A stretch of 64,000 bases of DNA from Carya illinoinensis (GCF_018687715.1 NC_056754.1:13972501-14036500), one strand, 5' to 3'. Shown: positions 31,668 through 43,090, counted from the stretch's first letter. The notes: generated from the letters alone by a model not told the origin. Made by a program: numbers and translations.

Positions 31668-34600
31668 CTAAACTACCTGACTTACCTGAGCTCGTTGAGT
31701 CTTCCTTGCTTTCAACCTATTCACTGCCTTCTCAGCCTTGGACTGTTTCCTCTTAGAAATTGACCTACCTTTACTACGTGCAGCTGCTTGACTTTTTAAT
31801 TTATCAGACCCTTTTGTCACCCTTAATGACTCCATTGAATGATTATCACACACTGGCTGGACGTCAACCCACTCTAACTTCAACTTACTTAACTGAGTCA
31901 TTAACTTTGCAAACGTGTAATGTCGTTTCATGTCCTTCCTCCACCTATCAAGAAAGTATTTTGCAGGTAGCTCTTCTTTGTTATGGAGTGTCAACACACG
32001 GATGACATGTCTACACAAAATTCCCTTAAAAGCAAATAACTGACATGTGCAACTCGCTTCACACTCTTCCTCGTTAAACTCAACAACATATTTTGTACTT
32101 TTCCTAAACCCATCCATACCTTGGATCTCGTCGGCCACATGATATGTAAACATCCCTCTTTCACTTCGAATCATTTATGCGCAACAATAAATCAACCCTC
32201 TTAACTCTTCTTGAACTTCTTTAAAATTTACATTTGTATACACTGCTTGGAACTGCCACTCAATGCCATAAAAAGTTATGCACGGAATTTGTGTGTGGAA
32301 TGAGTTGAAGTCAGCTGCAAGCTCATTTTCAATCTTGCGCCTAAGTGCATTATCATACTGATCTACAAACTGTTTTAGTGTTGTCTTTGAATTTAAATAA
32401 TCATCAAAGAACGCATTCATCCCCTTGCTTCTTTGGGTACTTGACATTCCTGCCCAAAATTTGTTCCTCACATACGCTGGCTGTTGCGACTAAACTTTGA
32501 CTCAAATTAATGAATCAAAAATCTAGTGCAGTTTTACCTGCAAGTATACAGGCGTTGTAGTATCTTACAGGATCGAATCCACAGGGAAAGTTGCTTAAAA
32601 TTAAACTTGTTAAAAAAATGTGAAAAACTTCACAAAGAGAAAACAATAGGATGATATGTACAATGGATGGAAGAGGTTACTAGTCATGGACTAGATTCAT
32701 ATTTTTAGATGTTTGATTGTCGGATTGAAATGTAAATGACTAACAAATTAATTAAAATGCAATGCAAAAAGATAATCGAAATTGAAATTGGAGTGTCTAA
32801 AAAGAAAACAAATTAACGAACACTTGGGTTGGGTTTGAGACTTTCTTTATTTTGGATTCTAGATAATTTTCTCGATTAACAACCCAATCAAGGCATTGAT
32901 AATCGGAAGATAAAAAGGTTAAGCTCAAGTTTTGCAATATTTTCCTAAGGGATTTTCTATTTTACTAGCCGAACACACATTAACAAACAAACGAGAGAAG
33001 CCTTGATAATATTCAAGCTTTTGTTGTGCCTTACGTCAACAACAAAACAAGAGCAAGAGCTTCAAACTATTTTCTATTTAAATCCAACTAATAGTTTAGT
33101 GAAATCAACATTATCAACAAAATATTGCACTATACTAGAACCTAAAATAAATTAAGTCTCATTCCACAACCCAAGTTTCTAAAATTAGCTACACATGATA
33201 TTTCTAACAATAAAAATAAATCTAAGTTGAGTTATGATGAAATATAAGAACAAGAGAAATCTAAAATAAAAGATGCCGAATCGGTTCTGCTCTGGAAATG
33301 AAAAATAAAAAGACTAAGGAAATAGCAGAAAAATAAATGAAGAAGAAGGGAAGAAGGCTGTCGATCTAACCAGCCGACCTGCTTCTAAACTAACAAACGA
33401 AAAAAAAATAATAATAAACAAGCTGTCCATTGTTCTGTTCGGAAAGAAAAGAAAATAAATTCAAGCTACTCCACTGCAAGGTCTAAACGAAAGGAGAAGA
33501 AAAGAAACAGCTTGCGCCCAGCTGAACGAAAAGCAAGAATGAATTAAAAACAACACCACTCTACTGCTGCTCGAACGAAAATGAAAAGGAGAAAAATCCA
33601 GTGCCCAAAACCACCCGGCTATCTACTAAACGAAAAAGAAAGAAAATGAATATCCCCCTCTAGCTACACGAAAACAAGAACTTCCTAAACTAAACTCCCC
33701 TACTGCTATCCCCAAGGACTCCACCACCAGCTACACGAAAAACCCCTCCTACAAATAAGTCTTCCTCCGGTCTCAAAGTAAAGCAAGAAGTCCCCATGAG
33801 AGCAAAGCAAGCCCCCACCAAATACCACCAGCCGTCCCTCTCCACTCAAACGAAAAAGAATTCATTCTGCTGTCCTCTCTCCACTCCACTCCAACGAAAA
33901 GGATAGGGAAGCATCTCACGGGACCACTCTCTCCACTCAAGCCCCTCCGTCCCTCCGTATGAAACCAAAACAAAAAAAAAAAAAAGAATCAAATAACACC
34001 AGCCGCCCCTCTCTCCACTAAACGAAAAAGTAAGGAAAGCAAAATCGTTCCGGAAGCCCTCTCTCCACTCAAGCCCCCCACCTCCACAAAAAAAAGTAAA
34101 AGCTAACATAGCACTCCAGCCGTGGCCCCTGCATGTCCGAATGATGTCTGAATTGCTGTCATGCATGTGTGGTTTGTTGAGTTGCTTCGTGTGAGTCCCA
34201 TGCATGGTGTGAGTGCTGCAGCAGCTGCATGTGCATGGTCTGTCCAGGTGTGCATCGTGTGAGTGCTGCAGAATGATGTTTTGTTGAGTGCTGCATGTGA
34301 GCTGGTGTGAGTGGTCCGTGTGTCTGGGTGTGAAGCTGTCCGAATGAATCTGCCAGCTGTGTTGAGTGAGCTGCTGCTTTTATGTGTATTGCATCTCTGC
34401 AGGTGTCATTTCTTTTGCTGTCCATTCTGCATGTGAGCTGGTGAAACCAGCTTGTCCAGTTTCCCTAGCTCGAGAGGCAGTGGCCCATGGAGAGATACCC
34501 CCTTTAAATGAATTTTGACCCAAGAGCACGAATTGCAATCTTGACATGTTGCAGATTTCATTTGGTATGGTGCCGTTAAGATTTTTGCACCTGAGGATTG

Positions 34601-36171
34601 ATATCGGAATTTTATTTGATCATGTGAATTTTATTTGAACTGAAAATAAAAATAACACTCAAAAATAAATTAAAAGAAAAATAGATTATCACAAATATGT
34701 TATATATGTGAGGCAATATTGCCCAATTACATCATAGTTGTAAAATTAAGCATAAACATGATATTAATCTATTAAAAATCACAACTCGTATTTATGTTTA
34801 TTAACCATTTTTCCATCTAAAACCAATAATAATGTCATGAAGAATTTAAAATACATTGGTTTTAAATAGCTAAAACATGCAATATTTCAGTTCAATCACT
34901 AGCACCCAAAGATGACGCTTAGAATATAGCCATTCAAGCCAAGGATTATCATGTAGATCAAAATTATCAAGAAATTGTAGCCAACAGCACTCAAATTCAT
35001 CAGGAGTCAATGTGTCATAAACACACCTATATGAAAAATTCAAATAAAAAATATTATTTTCCATAATAATTGAAAGAGATAACACAACATTCATTCAAGA
35101 ACTAATCGTGGAAAATAAATACCTGTGTAGCTGACTTTTGATGCCATCATATTGACTGTGTGATCTAAATTTCTCGGGAACTTTTTTCATTATATGCCAC
35201 AAGCAAAACCGGTGTCGAGATTTAGGGAACACCTTAGCAATTGCATTTCGCATAGCTTTATCTTGGTCTGTTATAATGGCTTCTGGAGCGCAACCATTCA
35301 TACACTTAAGCCACGACTCAAATAACCATACAAATGTATGTGTCCTCCCCAGAAATCAAACCACATCCAAAAAGAATTGACTGACCATGATGATTAACGT
35401 CCACAAAAGGAGCGAATGGCATTTTGTATGCATTGGTCAAGTACGCCGTATCGAAAGTTATAACATCACCAAACGACTTGTATGCAGCTCTACTACGTAC
35501 GTGCATCCACCCAAAATACATTGCGTAGTCTGGTTTCATTGTCAACGTCCATGACATAATAGAAACCATCATTTTGTGCCTGCATACGAGCAAAGTAGTT
35601 AGTTTTGTAATGCTTCGGCTCCTCCTAACCCAAGCCAAAGTAATCTAACCTCACGTATGTAATTACGTGCATTTCTTTCTCCAAACGTCAAATTCTCATA
35701 CCCTCCTGCCTCAACGACGCAAGAATTGTAGTTCTTGCTCAATTGAATGCCGGCCATATCATTGTATTCTAATCTTCTCTTCATTGGCTCATCCAATCTC
35801 TTATGACATCTAATATATCTTGCTTTTCCAGGACTGAGAGCATGAGTGTGCTCAAGGACAACATGGGTCAAGCAAAATTCACCTTCAGAATCCAATATCG
35901 CATTGATCTTTGCTTTACATCCATTGTGTTCCATCGGTCTCGGTTTAAGAATATTCGACGATGTGCTCGTAGAAGTGCCTTGACGGACACAAGCAAGGGT
36001 GAAATATCTTACTTTTCCATTATCTCCGACTTTGGAACTTCGCTTTGTCACTCCGAAACCAACTTGTTTTGCATACTTAGTATAGTATGCCCTTACTTTC
36101 TCAACTGAGGAAAATGACATTCCCTCTTTTGACTCTTCAACAAGATCCTTATCACCAACATTTGGTTCCAT
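31668..36171 (-). pseudogene. FAR1/MULE transposase, four exons, disrupted
   Basis: Proposed exons: 36171-35650, 35579-35123, 35026-34906 and 32480-31668, all with GT...AG junctions. Exon 1 holds the FAR1 DNA-binding domain ('MSFSSVEKVRAYYTKYAKQV', 'GCKAKI', H..H near the end). Exon 2 has the MULE catalytic core ('[18 protein letters not shown]' with D, 'AIITDQDKAM' with D, 'HRFCLWHI'). Exon 4 has the SWIM zinc finger C-x-C-x(n)-C-x-H ('CTCQLFAFKGILCRH') and a lysine-rich tail. Lesions: a 4-bp duplication (about 35494-35501), a small indel (about 35333) and a nonsense codon TAA (32175-32177). The full protein would bind terminal repeats and catalyse transposition in the nucleus. FRS regulators such as FAR1/FHY3 are domesticated relatives. 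Confidence 0.85.
32481..34905 (-). other. Large intron of the transposase gene, with retroelement-like sequence
   Basis: About 2.4 kb between the TGG|GT donor (34906/34905) and CAG acceptor (before 32480). 'tgcaagtatacagg' and 'gatcgaatccacaggg' at 32538-32586 are phrases typical of retrotransposon ends. 33250-34130 is a purine-rich, repeat-prone tract; 34130-34440 has CTGCATGTG-like repeats. No coding domain is visible. Probably intron enlarged by an old retroelement. Confidence 0.5.
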
Positions 36172-37180
36172 CTACACAGTCATTAAGACATTCAATGCAT
36201 TTTTTTTTATATATCATTATTGAACTTCATAACAACAAAATTTTCAGTTATAAATTTATCATTTGCATTTTTTTTTTATTGATTGATCAAAAAGAAAACA
36301 TCTCTTATGTTATAAATTTAATTCATTCTCAGAATTAAAATGACAATGTTAAAGTGATAAAGGATTTGTTTAATAATTAGACTCAACATCTCAAGATTTT
36401 AATAATATCAATAGTTTAACCTTTAAAATTATTATTTGTTAAAAAATTATCTTTATCTTGAAAACTATTTCAAATGTAAAGTATTTTTTTTTTATTAAAT
36501 TTAAATTTTCCAACTAAAAAAATTAAAATAGGTTGTGCTTGCAACAATTAAGCCTAATTTATTCAAATTAATTATTGATAATAAGTTTGCTTGCCACAGA
36601 TTAGTTTCTGAAAATAATTTATCCAAGTTTAATTCATGAAAGGATAATACCAAATTAAAGTAAAGAACTTTGCTCAAACAAAGGAAGTGCATGGTATACA
36701 AATTCAATTAATTTGTATGCTTGCAAGAACGTGCCACAAATTCTATACTATATCTTAGAATTTTTAAGTAATTTACTCTTTTTTTCATACCACAAAAAGT
36801 GCACCACGGAAACATGACAGACAGAAATCACAACTACTAGAAATATCCTCACCACAATGGAGGTGGGCTCGACGTCTGGGCTCGGAGTGGGCTTGACGTC
36901 TGGGCTTGGATGGGCTGGGCTTGAGGGCTTGTGAGCTGGTGGGCTCGACGAATGGACTCGTGGGCTGGGTTGGGCAAGGCAAGTGGGTTGTGGTCGACGG
37001 CATTCAACGGTGCGGCAGGAGAAACGAGAAGTTTTAAATCTGGTTTGAGAGAGAGAGAGAGATAGAGAGGAGAGCAGAGAAGAAACGGAGCGGCAAAGCT
37101 GCAAAGGGATTCATTTTGGGTGCGAGGTAAAATCTTTCTATACTGTGGATTGCAGAAATCACGTCATCAATATCTCATCT
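36172..37180 (-). other. 5' region of the transposase gene
   Basis: Upstream of the proposed ATG. 37030-37065 is GA/CT-rich, and a 118-codon frame (37104-36748) is rich in Ser and Pro with no recognised domain. It is most likely leader and promoter of the element's gene. Confidence 0.4.
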
Positions 37181-37321
37181 TTTGACATATAGAGAGAGAA
37201 TAGAAGTGATAAAAAGCATTCAGCTTTATGGGAAGAAGCATTCAGTTTTTAGAATAAAAAATAATCCACATAGGATAAGTGGTAAACGAGTAGTGAACCA
37301 ACCGGAAGGGTATCATTACCC
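37180..37321. repeat. Right terminal inverted repeat of the Mutator-like element
   Basis: Inverse of 28809-28950. Its outermost base is followed directly by the target duplication ATTCAAAAA at 37322-37330. Confidence 0.85.
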
Positions 37322-37330
37322 ATTCAAAAA

Positions 37331-38330
37331 ACAAAGAGATCTGGACGTGAGATTTTATTTTTCACCTACCTTATCTATCGGACGACGTGCATGAATGTGA
37401 GGATGAATTGACGAGAGTTTAACGCTGAAATTCTTTCGATTTAACTTGGTCTTCATGGAATCAACTGAGCTGGATTTGACCTAGCATGCAATTGTTTTTT
37501 GGTTAGAAGACACTACTGCAACTGAGAGGTTGGGATTGCGAGGAGCAGTTTTTAGAATTTATTTTTCTTTCTTTTTTTTTTTCAAAAAAATTATAATAAA
37601 TTCTTTTATATTGAATTTAATTTTTAGCATGAATTAATTTTTTTATTTTATTTTAAGAAAACAATGTAATCTAATTTGAACTATGTTTGATTTTCTATGT
37701 TAATTTGAAATAATTCTCATTCATGTTTGTCTAATTTGTTCTGAGCTTATTACTTCTAATTAATTGGCATTAATTAGATAATTTTAATATTGTGATTTGC
37801 TATCGAAAGATGGAATTATATGATAAATCTTGGATATTTTAGCATAGGTAAACATAGAGATCGAAAGACTTGTATGAACCTATGTAGTATTAAATCATTG
37901 CTTTTATTGCTTTCTCACTTTATTAATTTGTATACTCTTGTATAAAATGATAAACAAGAATCATTTTCAATTGACTATCGAAGGAGACTTTTGGATAAAT
38001 TAGAGATTTGCTAACAAACAGAGAAAATTATATTAAATTAGTTAGATGAGTAAAGTATAGTGAGGGATTAGGTGAAATCGATTTCCTAGAAGTTTTCATT
38101 CCCATTGATTTGATCTTCGAACAATATTTTTCTTTTCCTTTGCATATTTTTATTTGAATTGATTTTATTTTAAATTGTAATTACAAAAATCTTAGTGACT
38201 TCAAAATTTACATAATTTCAGTATTTGTTAAAAGTAAGTTACTAATCTCTGAGGACGATACTCTTTTCATCACTTTACTATAAAACTACGATACTGTGCA
38301 CTTGCAATTTTGCACCGATCAAGTTTTTGA
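37331..38330 (+). mobile_element. Remnant of an LTR retroelement
   Basis: Non-coding. 'gatcgaaagacttg' and 'aggtgaaatcgatttccta' (37860-38100), then 'gaggacgatactc' and 'gatactgtgcacttgca' (38259-38305), are phrases seen near the ends of plant Gypsy-type elements, and related phrases occur at 32538-32586 in inverse orientation. No domains or paired LTRs were found. Confidence 0.35.
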
Positions 38331-38660
38331 CTTTATTTAGAAATAATGTGATATTTATTCCTTAACACCCTCTCTCACATGCAGGTTAATATTTTTATTT
38401 TTTATTTTTTGTCCTTATCACGAGATAAGTAGCATGAACCTCCATTCGTCCTGTAGTAAAATATGATATTATGAAAAAATTTATAAACCTAACTTATATC
38501 ATAAAACCAATCTTTAACCTAGCTCTGATATCATGAAGAAATTAATAAGATTAACTCATCTCTTAAAATCAGTTTAAAGAGAGAAATTTACCATAATCTT
38601 ATAAATATCTTCAAGAGTTTGTTTACATACAATATAAGACTTATTCTTTAATATTTCTAA
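38331..38660 (-). mobile_element. TRIM-like element, copy in unit 3, left LTR truncated
   Basis: The right LTR-like block (about 38530-38655) resembles 39552-39685. A degraded primer site 'gctctgatatcatg' (38521-38534; TGATATCAGAGC on the minus strand) lies next to it. The left LTR is only partly present at 38331-38375. No coding sequence; total length is under 400 bp, as in TRIMs. Confidence 0.5.
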
Positions 38661-38684
38661 ATAAAATTTATAAATATATTTTAA

Positions 38685-39290
38685 TTTTGACGTAATAATA
38701 GGGTAAAGAATCAAGAATAAAATTAAAACTTTTCTTTTTAGCATAAATATAGGGATCCAACCAAAAGCGAGTAACCAGACTGAACCCATTTGTCAGAAGA
38801 AAAGTTATGCCAAAATGGGTCCAGCTTGGTTATTGGCTTTTGGTTGAAGTTGAACCCCTTTATTTATGATAAAAGAAAAGTTATATTCTTGATTCTTTAA
38901 CCTATTATTACGTCAAATTTAAAATTTTATATATAGATGTTTAGTGTATAAATATTGTATAATTTTTTTTATAAAAAATAATAAGATTTATTATTTTTAA
39001 AAAGATTTCGTTACGTGATTTAGGAATGTAAATATATTTGTAAAGTGAATTCTGAACCCACAATGACAACTACTTTTTTGCCGAAAGGGCCCATAAACTC
39101 TTAAGCTTCTGTTATCATTCAACCAGAAACAAGATTTTAAGAATGTGGGATGTGATTAGCCATCGTAAAGGAAAGAATGAAGTTACTAATATGCTACCAG
39201 GATTGAGATTTTAATAAATAGAGTTTTTGTAACGTTTTTTTAAAGTGTTAATACGGTGTCATTTGACCATTGTGGTGTTGAACGTTGTTT
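38685..39290 (+). promoter_or_regulatory. 5' module of RALF unit 3, no gene attached
   Basis: Shares 'gacgtaataatag', 'caaccaaaagcgagtaacca', 'gaattctgaaccca', 'catcgtaaaggaaagaat' and 'atgctaccagg' with the others. After that point it follows the AT-rich sequence shared with units 2 and 4 and no RALF coding part is present. It contains an internal inverted duplication (38687-38930). Confidence 0.6.
38687..38932. repeat. Large inverted repeat of part of the RALF 5' module
   Basis: The left arm, about 38687-38800, runs from 'gacgtaataatag' to 'aacccatttgtc'. The right arm, about 38810-38932, is its reverse complement, from 'aaaatgggtccagcttgg' to 'attacgtcaaa'. The arms are separated by roughly 10-15 bp, so the DNA could form a cruciform. 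Divergence between arms is modest. Confidence 0.8.
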
Positions 39291-39296
39291 ATAGAT

Positions 39297-39690
39297 AAAA
39301 TCATTAATTCCTCCTAAAATCAGTTTAAAGCGAAAAGCTTATTGCAATTTTATAAACATGCCATGATTTTATCTCTAAATAATATGAGATTTATTTTTCA
39401 ACATCTCTCTTCACGTATAAGTTAATATTTTTTTTTTTTTATCCTCATCACAAGATAAATAGTGTAAACTCCATTCGTCCTTTAATAGGTTCTAATATCT
39501 TAAAAAAATTTATAAACTTGACTCATTTCATAAAATCGGTTAATAACTTGACTTTGATACTAAGAAATTTATGCAGTTAACTTATCTCTTAAAATCTATT
39601 TAAAGAGAAAAGTTTGTTACAATCTTATAAACATACTCAAAATCTTATTTAAATATAATATGTAATTTATTCTTCAATATTTCTAAATAA
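39297..39690 (-). mobile_element. TRIM-like element in unit 4
   Basis: Two related LTR-like blocks (about 39297-39412 and 39552-39685) share 'taaaatc..tttaaag', 'aatttataaac' type words and 'tttattcttcaata'. A worn primer-site-like 'gactttgatac' lies next to the right block. The minus-strand LTR starts TGTTGAAAAATAAA. A solo block of the same kind is at 28385-28500. It is non-coding. Confidence 0.5.
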
Positions 39691-39699
39691 AATTCATAA

Positions 39700-40350
39700 A
39701 TATTTTTTAACCATTTGACGTGATAATAAGTTAAAGAATTAAGAATAAAACTTTTCTTTCGGCATATAAAAAGGGGTCCAAGCCGAACCCATTTGTCAGA
39801 AGTAAACGTGGGTAAGGTCTCACTTTAATTAGAAAGTGAACGTGGATCAGGCCACTAGCTGATTCGAAAGTGAGCGAGGGTGCTTAAAAAATAAAAATAA
39901 AATAGAAATTAAAAATTAAAAAAAAAAAAGTGAACGTGGGTCCGGCTTTTGTTACTAGCTTTTTCTTTAAAAAAAAAAAAGAGTTTTACTACATACAAGC
40001 ACAGTTATGCACTAATCTGTACACCAACACTGATTTATTCATACTTAAAATTTAAATTAACACTGTTTTTAATAAAATTTACTTTTTAACTAATCACATC
40101 ATATTTGTGTATAGATTAATACACAATTATACTTGCAACTATTCTTTTCCAAACTATAAAGCTTCTGTTATCATTCAACCAGAAACAAGATTTTAAGAAT
40201 ATGGGATGTGATTAGCCAAGTTAGTAATATGCTACTAGGAGTGAGTTAATTTTAGTATTTTTTTTTTCTTAATAAATATAGTTTTTGTAACCTTTTTTTT
40301 AAGTGTTATATATTACGGAGCCATTTGAAATTGAGGATAGTCATTAACAT
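39700..40350 (+). promoter_or_regulatory. 5' module of RALF unit 4, no gene attached
   Basis: Carries 'ggcatataaaaaggggtcc', 'aagccgaaccca', 'aagcttctgttatcattcaa' and 'atgctactaggagtgagttaa'. A MITE at 39985-40150 interrupts it. After 'gagttaa' the sequence follows units 2 and 3 ('aataaatatagttt', 'tattacggagccattt') and no coding part is found. Confidence 0.6.
39985..40150. mobile_element. MITE, same family as 26553-26722
   Basis: The ends 'acaagcacagttatgc' and 'cacaattatacttgca' are inverted relatives. The core 'aaatttaaattaacactg' matches the copy in the RALF pseudogene. It interrupts the 5' module of unit 4. Confidence 0.6.
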
Positions 40351-41290
40351 GTTTTTATTCCCAATCTCGAAATTGTTTGTAATTTTTTGCTTGCAAAGCT
40401 CGAGTATTAAAGAAGATTTAGATAGTGAGTTAAGATAAAATAAGTTGAGATGAAAGTTTATAGTTGAATAAAATATGATTTTTTAATATTATAATTATTT
40501 TAAGATTAGAATAAGTTGAATTATTTATTATATTTTATATAAAAATTTAAAAAAATTATAATAATTAAATTAGATAATTAAGATAAGTGATAAGACTTTG
40601 GTATCAACTATCAAACCAAACTTTTATCTAAGAAAAGATTTGAATAATAAGTTGAAATGAGATGTGTTGATATAATTTATAAAAATAGTAATAAAATTAT
40701 TAAGTTGAGATGAGTTAATTTTTTAAAATTAATATATTTAAATTAAAAAATGAAATGAGATAATTTTAATTTTTTTAAAAAATATAATATTTGTAAATTC
40801 TATCAATTATTATATAATATTTATAATGATTAAATATTATTTATAAATATATTTAAATATATCCAACAAGATGAAGAGAGAGAGATAGAGCTTTCAGGAG
40901 AGGGTAGGATGGGGCGCCCTTTATGGCTTCGTTGCTTTTAGCAGTGTACCTGACATTTGCTTTATAAAAGCAAATGATATTGAAAAATGATAGATTACTG
41001 TTACTCTACAATTTATTTATGAGAAATATATTTTGCAGTCGATAAATGTAATCGGTGTACAGTCATAGAGAAAAAAGTGAATTAATATGAGACCTACATG
41101 AAAAAAAAAATTATTTTTATAACTTTTTTTATTCATGTAAGTCTCCCTGAATATAAAATAATTTTTTTATAATTTTTTTTATTTATTCCGTACAACCGAC
41201 TGCACCTACTGTATTTACCGACTGTATTTAGCAAAACCCTTTATGAATAACTATAGATTAAAATAATATATTTTTTGAAGTTTTAGTTTG
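40351..41290. other. AT-rich spacer with MITE-like repeats
   Basis: Two consecutive TTAGATAGT-type blocks lie at about 40411-40620 and 40625-40870. Another MITE at about 41030-41230 has inverted ends ('gcagtcgataaatgtaatcgg' type against 'taccgactgta' type) about 200 bp apart. No gene is seen. Confidence 0.5.
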
Positions 41291-42296
41291 ACTTTTATTT
41301 TAACATAAACGCTTCTAATCGATACGTCCTATAAGCATAGAAAAATGGAAACCAATAAAATAATTCCACGTAGGGGATACTAGTTTTAGGAAATGCGGTG
41401 GATGCAGTGAAACTTCAGATATTGAAGGGGTCTGAGTTCGAGACCCAACCCCCCTCTCTCTCTACCGCAACCCCTCTCTCCTTCCCTCTCCTCCTTGAAT
41501 AACTCCGACATATCTACACTTCATTTCTCCTCTCCCTCTCCCTTTATCTCCGCCCCGGACAACACCAAGTACTTGGACCACGATACCACCCGTTAGTACT
41601 CTTCGAGTGGGAAGCCTTCTCCCAGATTTTCTGTTAGTGGAGATATGCTTAAACTAGGATAAGTTCTTCATGAGTCTGAGCCAAAACTCATCAAAACCAC
41701 TTAAATCAGGTCCCCCTAGCATCTTAAACCAAAAGTTCATTCCAAAAAATAGCAAATTCCTTCTAAATGCTTAAGTTGAAGAAGACCTAGAAGGGAAAAA
41801 ATTGAACTTGCTAGTTTCGAACAGCTCCATATCCCACTACATTGTAGAGTTTCCAACTTTCAAGCGCCGATAAACAGAACTTGAGCTAGCAAATCATTCA
41901 TGAAATTCAAAACTCTTGATTTTCTTAGATATATGACTACAAAAGTAAAAAAAAATGTTTTGGCAGATTTTTAAAACACATAAGAAGAAAAATGATAGAA
42001 AACGAAAAAAAACTACGGCCAATAAATTGTACAATAGGGGCTGCAAGATTCTTTATCTTGGTTACTGATTTTTTTCTAATTTCACTGATTGTGAAGGAGA
42101 GAGAAAGGTTAGGATTTCATTCACAGAGAGAGAGGGGGTGGGTCTCGAACTCGGGACCTTCAATCTGTAAAGTTCCTCTGCAGCTCATTACACTGTCCAA
42201 AACATGTAATTGTTACGTGGCACTTCTCCATTTGTTTCCGTTGTTCTACACTTACAGGATCAACCGCTTAGAAGTTATTCTGTTATTTTAAGGGTC
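41291..42296. mobile_element. Short element with long terminal inverted repeats, MULE-like
   Basis: About 41291-41455 and 42296-42130 are inverted relatives over roughly 150 bp: 'cgcttctaatcga' against 'acttctaagcggttga', 'gccacgta' type, 'attgaagg' and 'gagttcgagaccca'. The interior is CT-rich and AT-rich without domains. Long inverted repeats and lack of coding suggest a non-autonomous Mutator-like element. A target duplication was not identified. Confidence 0.55.
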
Positions 42297-42309
42297 TCCC
42301 AGCAGATTA

Positions 42310-43090
42310 GGTGTGTAGTTTTTTTTTACACCCGCCAATCAAGATTGCCACGTAGACGTCTCAGCAAAATGCGTTTTGCACCCTCACGCAGATGATCTCT
42401 TTCTCTCACCCTCTACCTCCCCCCACCCGCGTCCTGCTCCCCCATCTATCCCCTCTCTCTCCCTCTTCTCTCTCTAAAATACTCTCTCTGTCTCTCTCTC
42501 ATGTTGGGTTGTAAAATGCGCTCTCTACAAGGTTTTTGAGAGATCTGTTGCCATCGGCGAGGTACTGTTTTTCTTTCTTCTTCATCCATTTGTTGTACGT
42601 GTATGGTGCTGCGAAAATGTGGGAGAGAATTTGTTTGGTTGCTGCGAAAATGTGGGAGAAATCTGTTTGGCCGCTGAGAAAATGTGGGAGGGATTTCTTT
42701 TTTGCGTACAATCATGTCAATTAAATTGCTTTTTTGGCCTCCAACTCTCATTTCTCAAACTTCTGCAACTATTAGACTTCATACTTCATTTCATGGCAAA
42801 TATAGTATTTGGGTCTTGATTGGAGGTGGTCTGGATCATTTAGAAAATTTTATTTTTGCTTATGCTCGGTACAGAAAATGGTCATCAATTTGAATATAGA
42901 ATTTTGGTGATATGTGGGCGAGAGAGCGAGAAGGGAATTGCTTTCGTCGTTTTTCTCTGAAGGGAGGGAGAAGAAGAAGAATGCGTGGGAGAGGGGGAGG
43001 GGAAAGAGGTACTCTTCGTGCAGGTATAAATGTTTAGTTCCTACACCTCTTACGTGGCCAACTTTTATTAGAGGGTGTAAAAATAATAAC
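42310..43090. mobile_element. Second short element with inverted ends
   Basis: The left end 'ttttttttacacccgccaat...gccacgtag' and right end 'ctcttacgtggcc...gagggtgtaaaaataa' are inverted relatives over about 40 bp. The interior includes a CT-rich leader-like tract (42400-42500) and tandem 'gctgcgaaaatgtgggagag' variants (42608-42690). No recognised protein. Confidence 0.45.

Larger units (their letters stand above)
28809..37321 (-). mobile_element. Mutator-like element with FAR1-type transposase
   Basis: ATTCAAAAA is found immediately outside both ends (28800-28808 and 37322-37330), a perfect 9-bp target duplication as expected for Mutator. The ends are long inverted repeats: the first about 64 bases from each end start GGGTAATGATACCCTT and agree at all but about 8 positions, with weaker similarity further in. 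The 8513-bp element encloses a transposase gene on the minus strand with FAR1, MULE and SWIM parts. This is strong evidence that the FAR1-like gene here is an element's own transposase rather than a host regulator. Confidence 0.9.

Noticed and set aside
33846..34425. Frames in the transposase intron (34205-33846, 34425-34159)
   Set aside because: Repeat-driven composition (CTGCATGTG-like and GGAGTG-like runs) and position inside a well-supported intron.
31668..36171. Calling the FAR1-like gene a host FRS transcription factor
   Set aside because: It lies inside long terminal inverted repeats with a perfect 9-bp target duplication and carries inactivating changes, so a transposase pseudogene fits better.
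36748..37104. 118-codon Ser/Pro-rich frame upstream of the transposase
   Set aside because: Contains CT-microsatellite-encoded residues and no conserved motif; treated as leader sequence.
41400..41470. tRNA-like phrase 'gagttcgagacccaaccc' suggesting a tRNA gene
   Set aside because: Only the B-box-like part fits. No acceptor stem, anticodon arm or A box at the right distance, and the phrase occurs in both inverted ends of an element.
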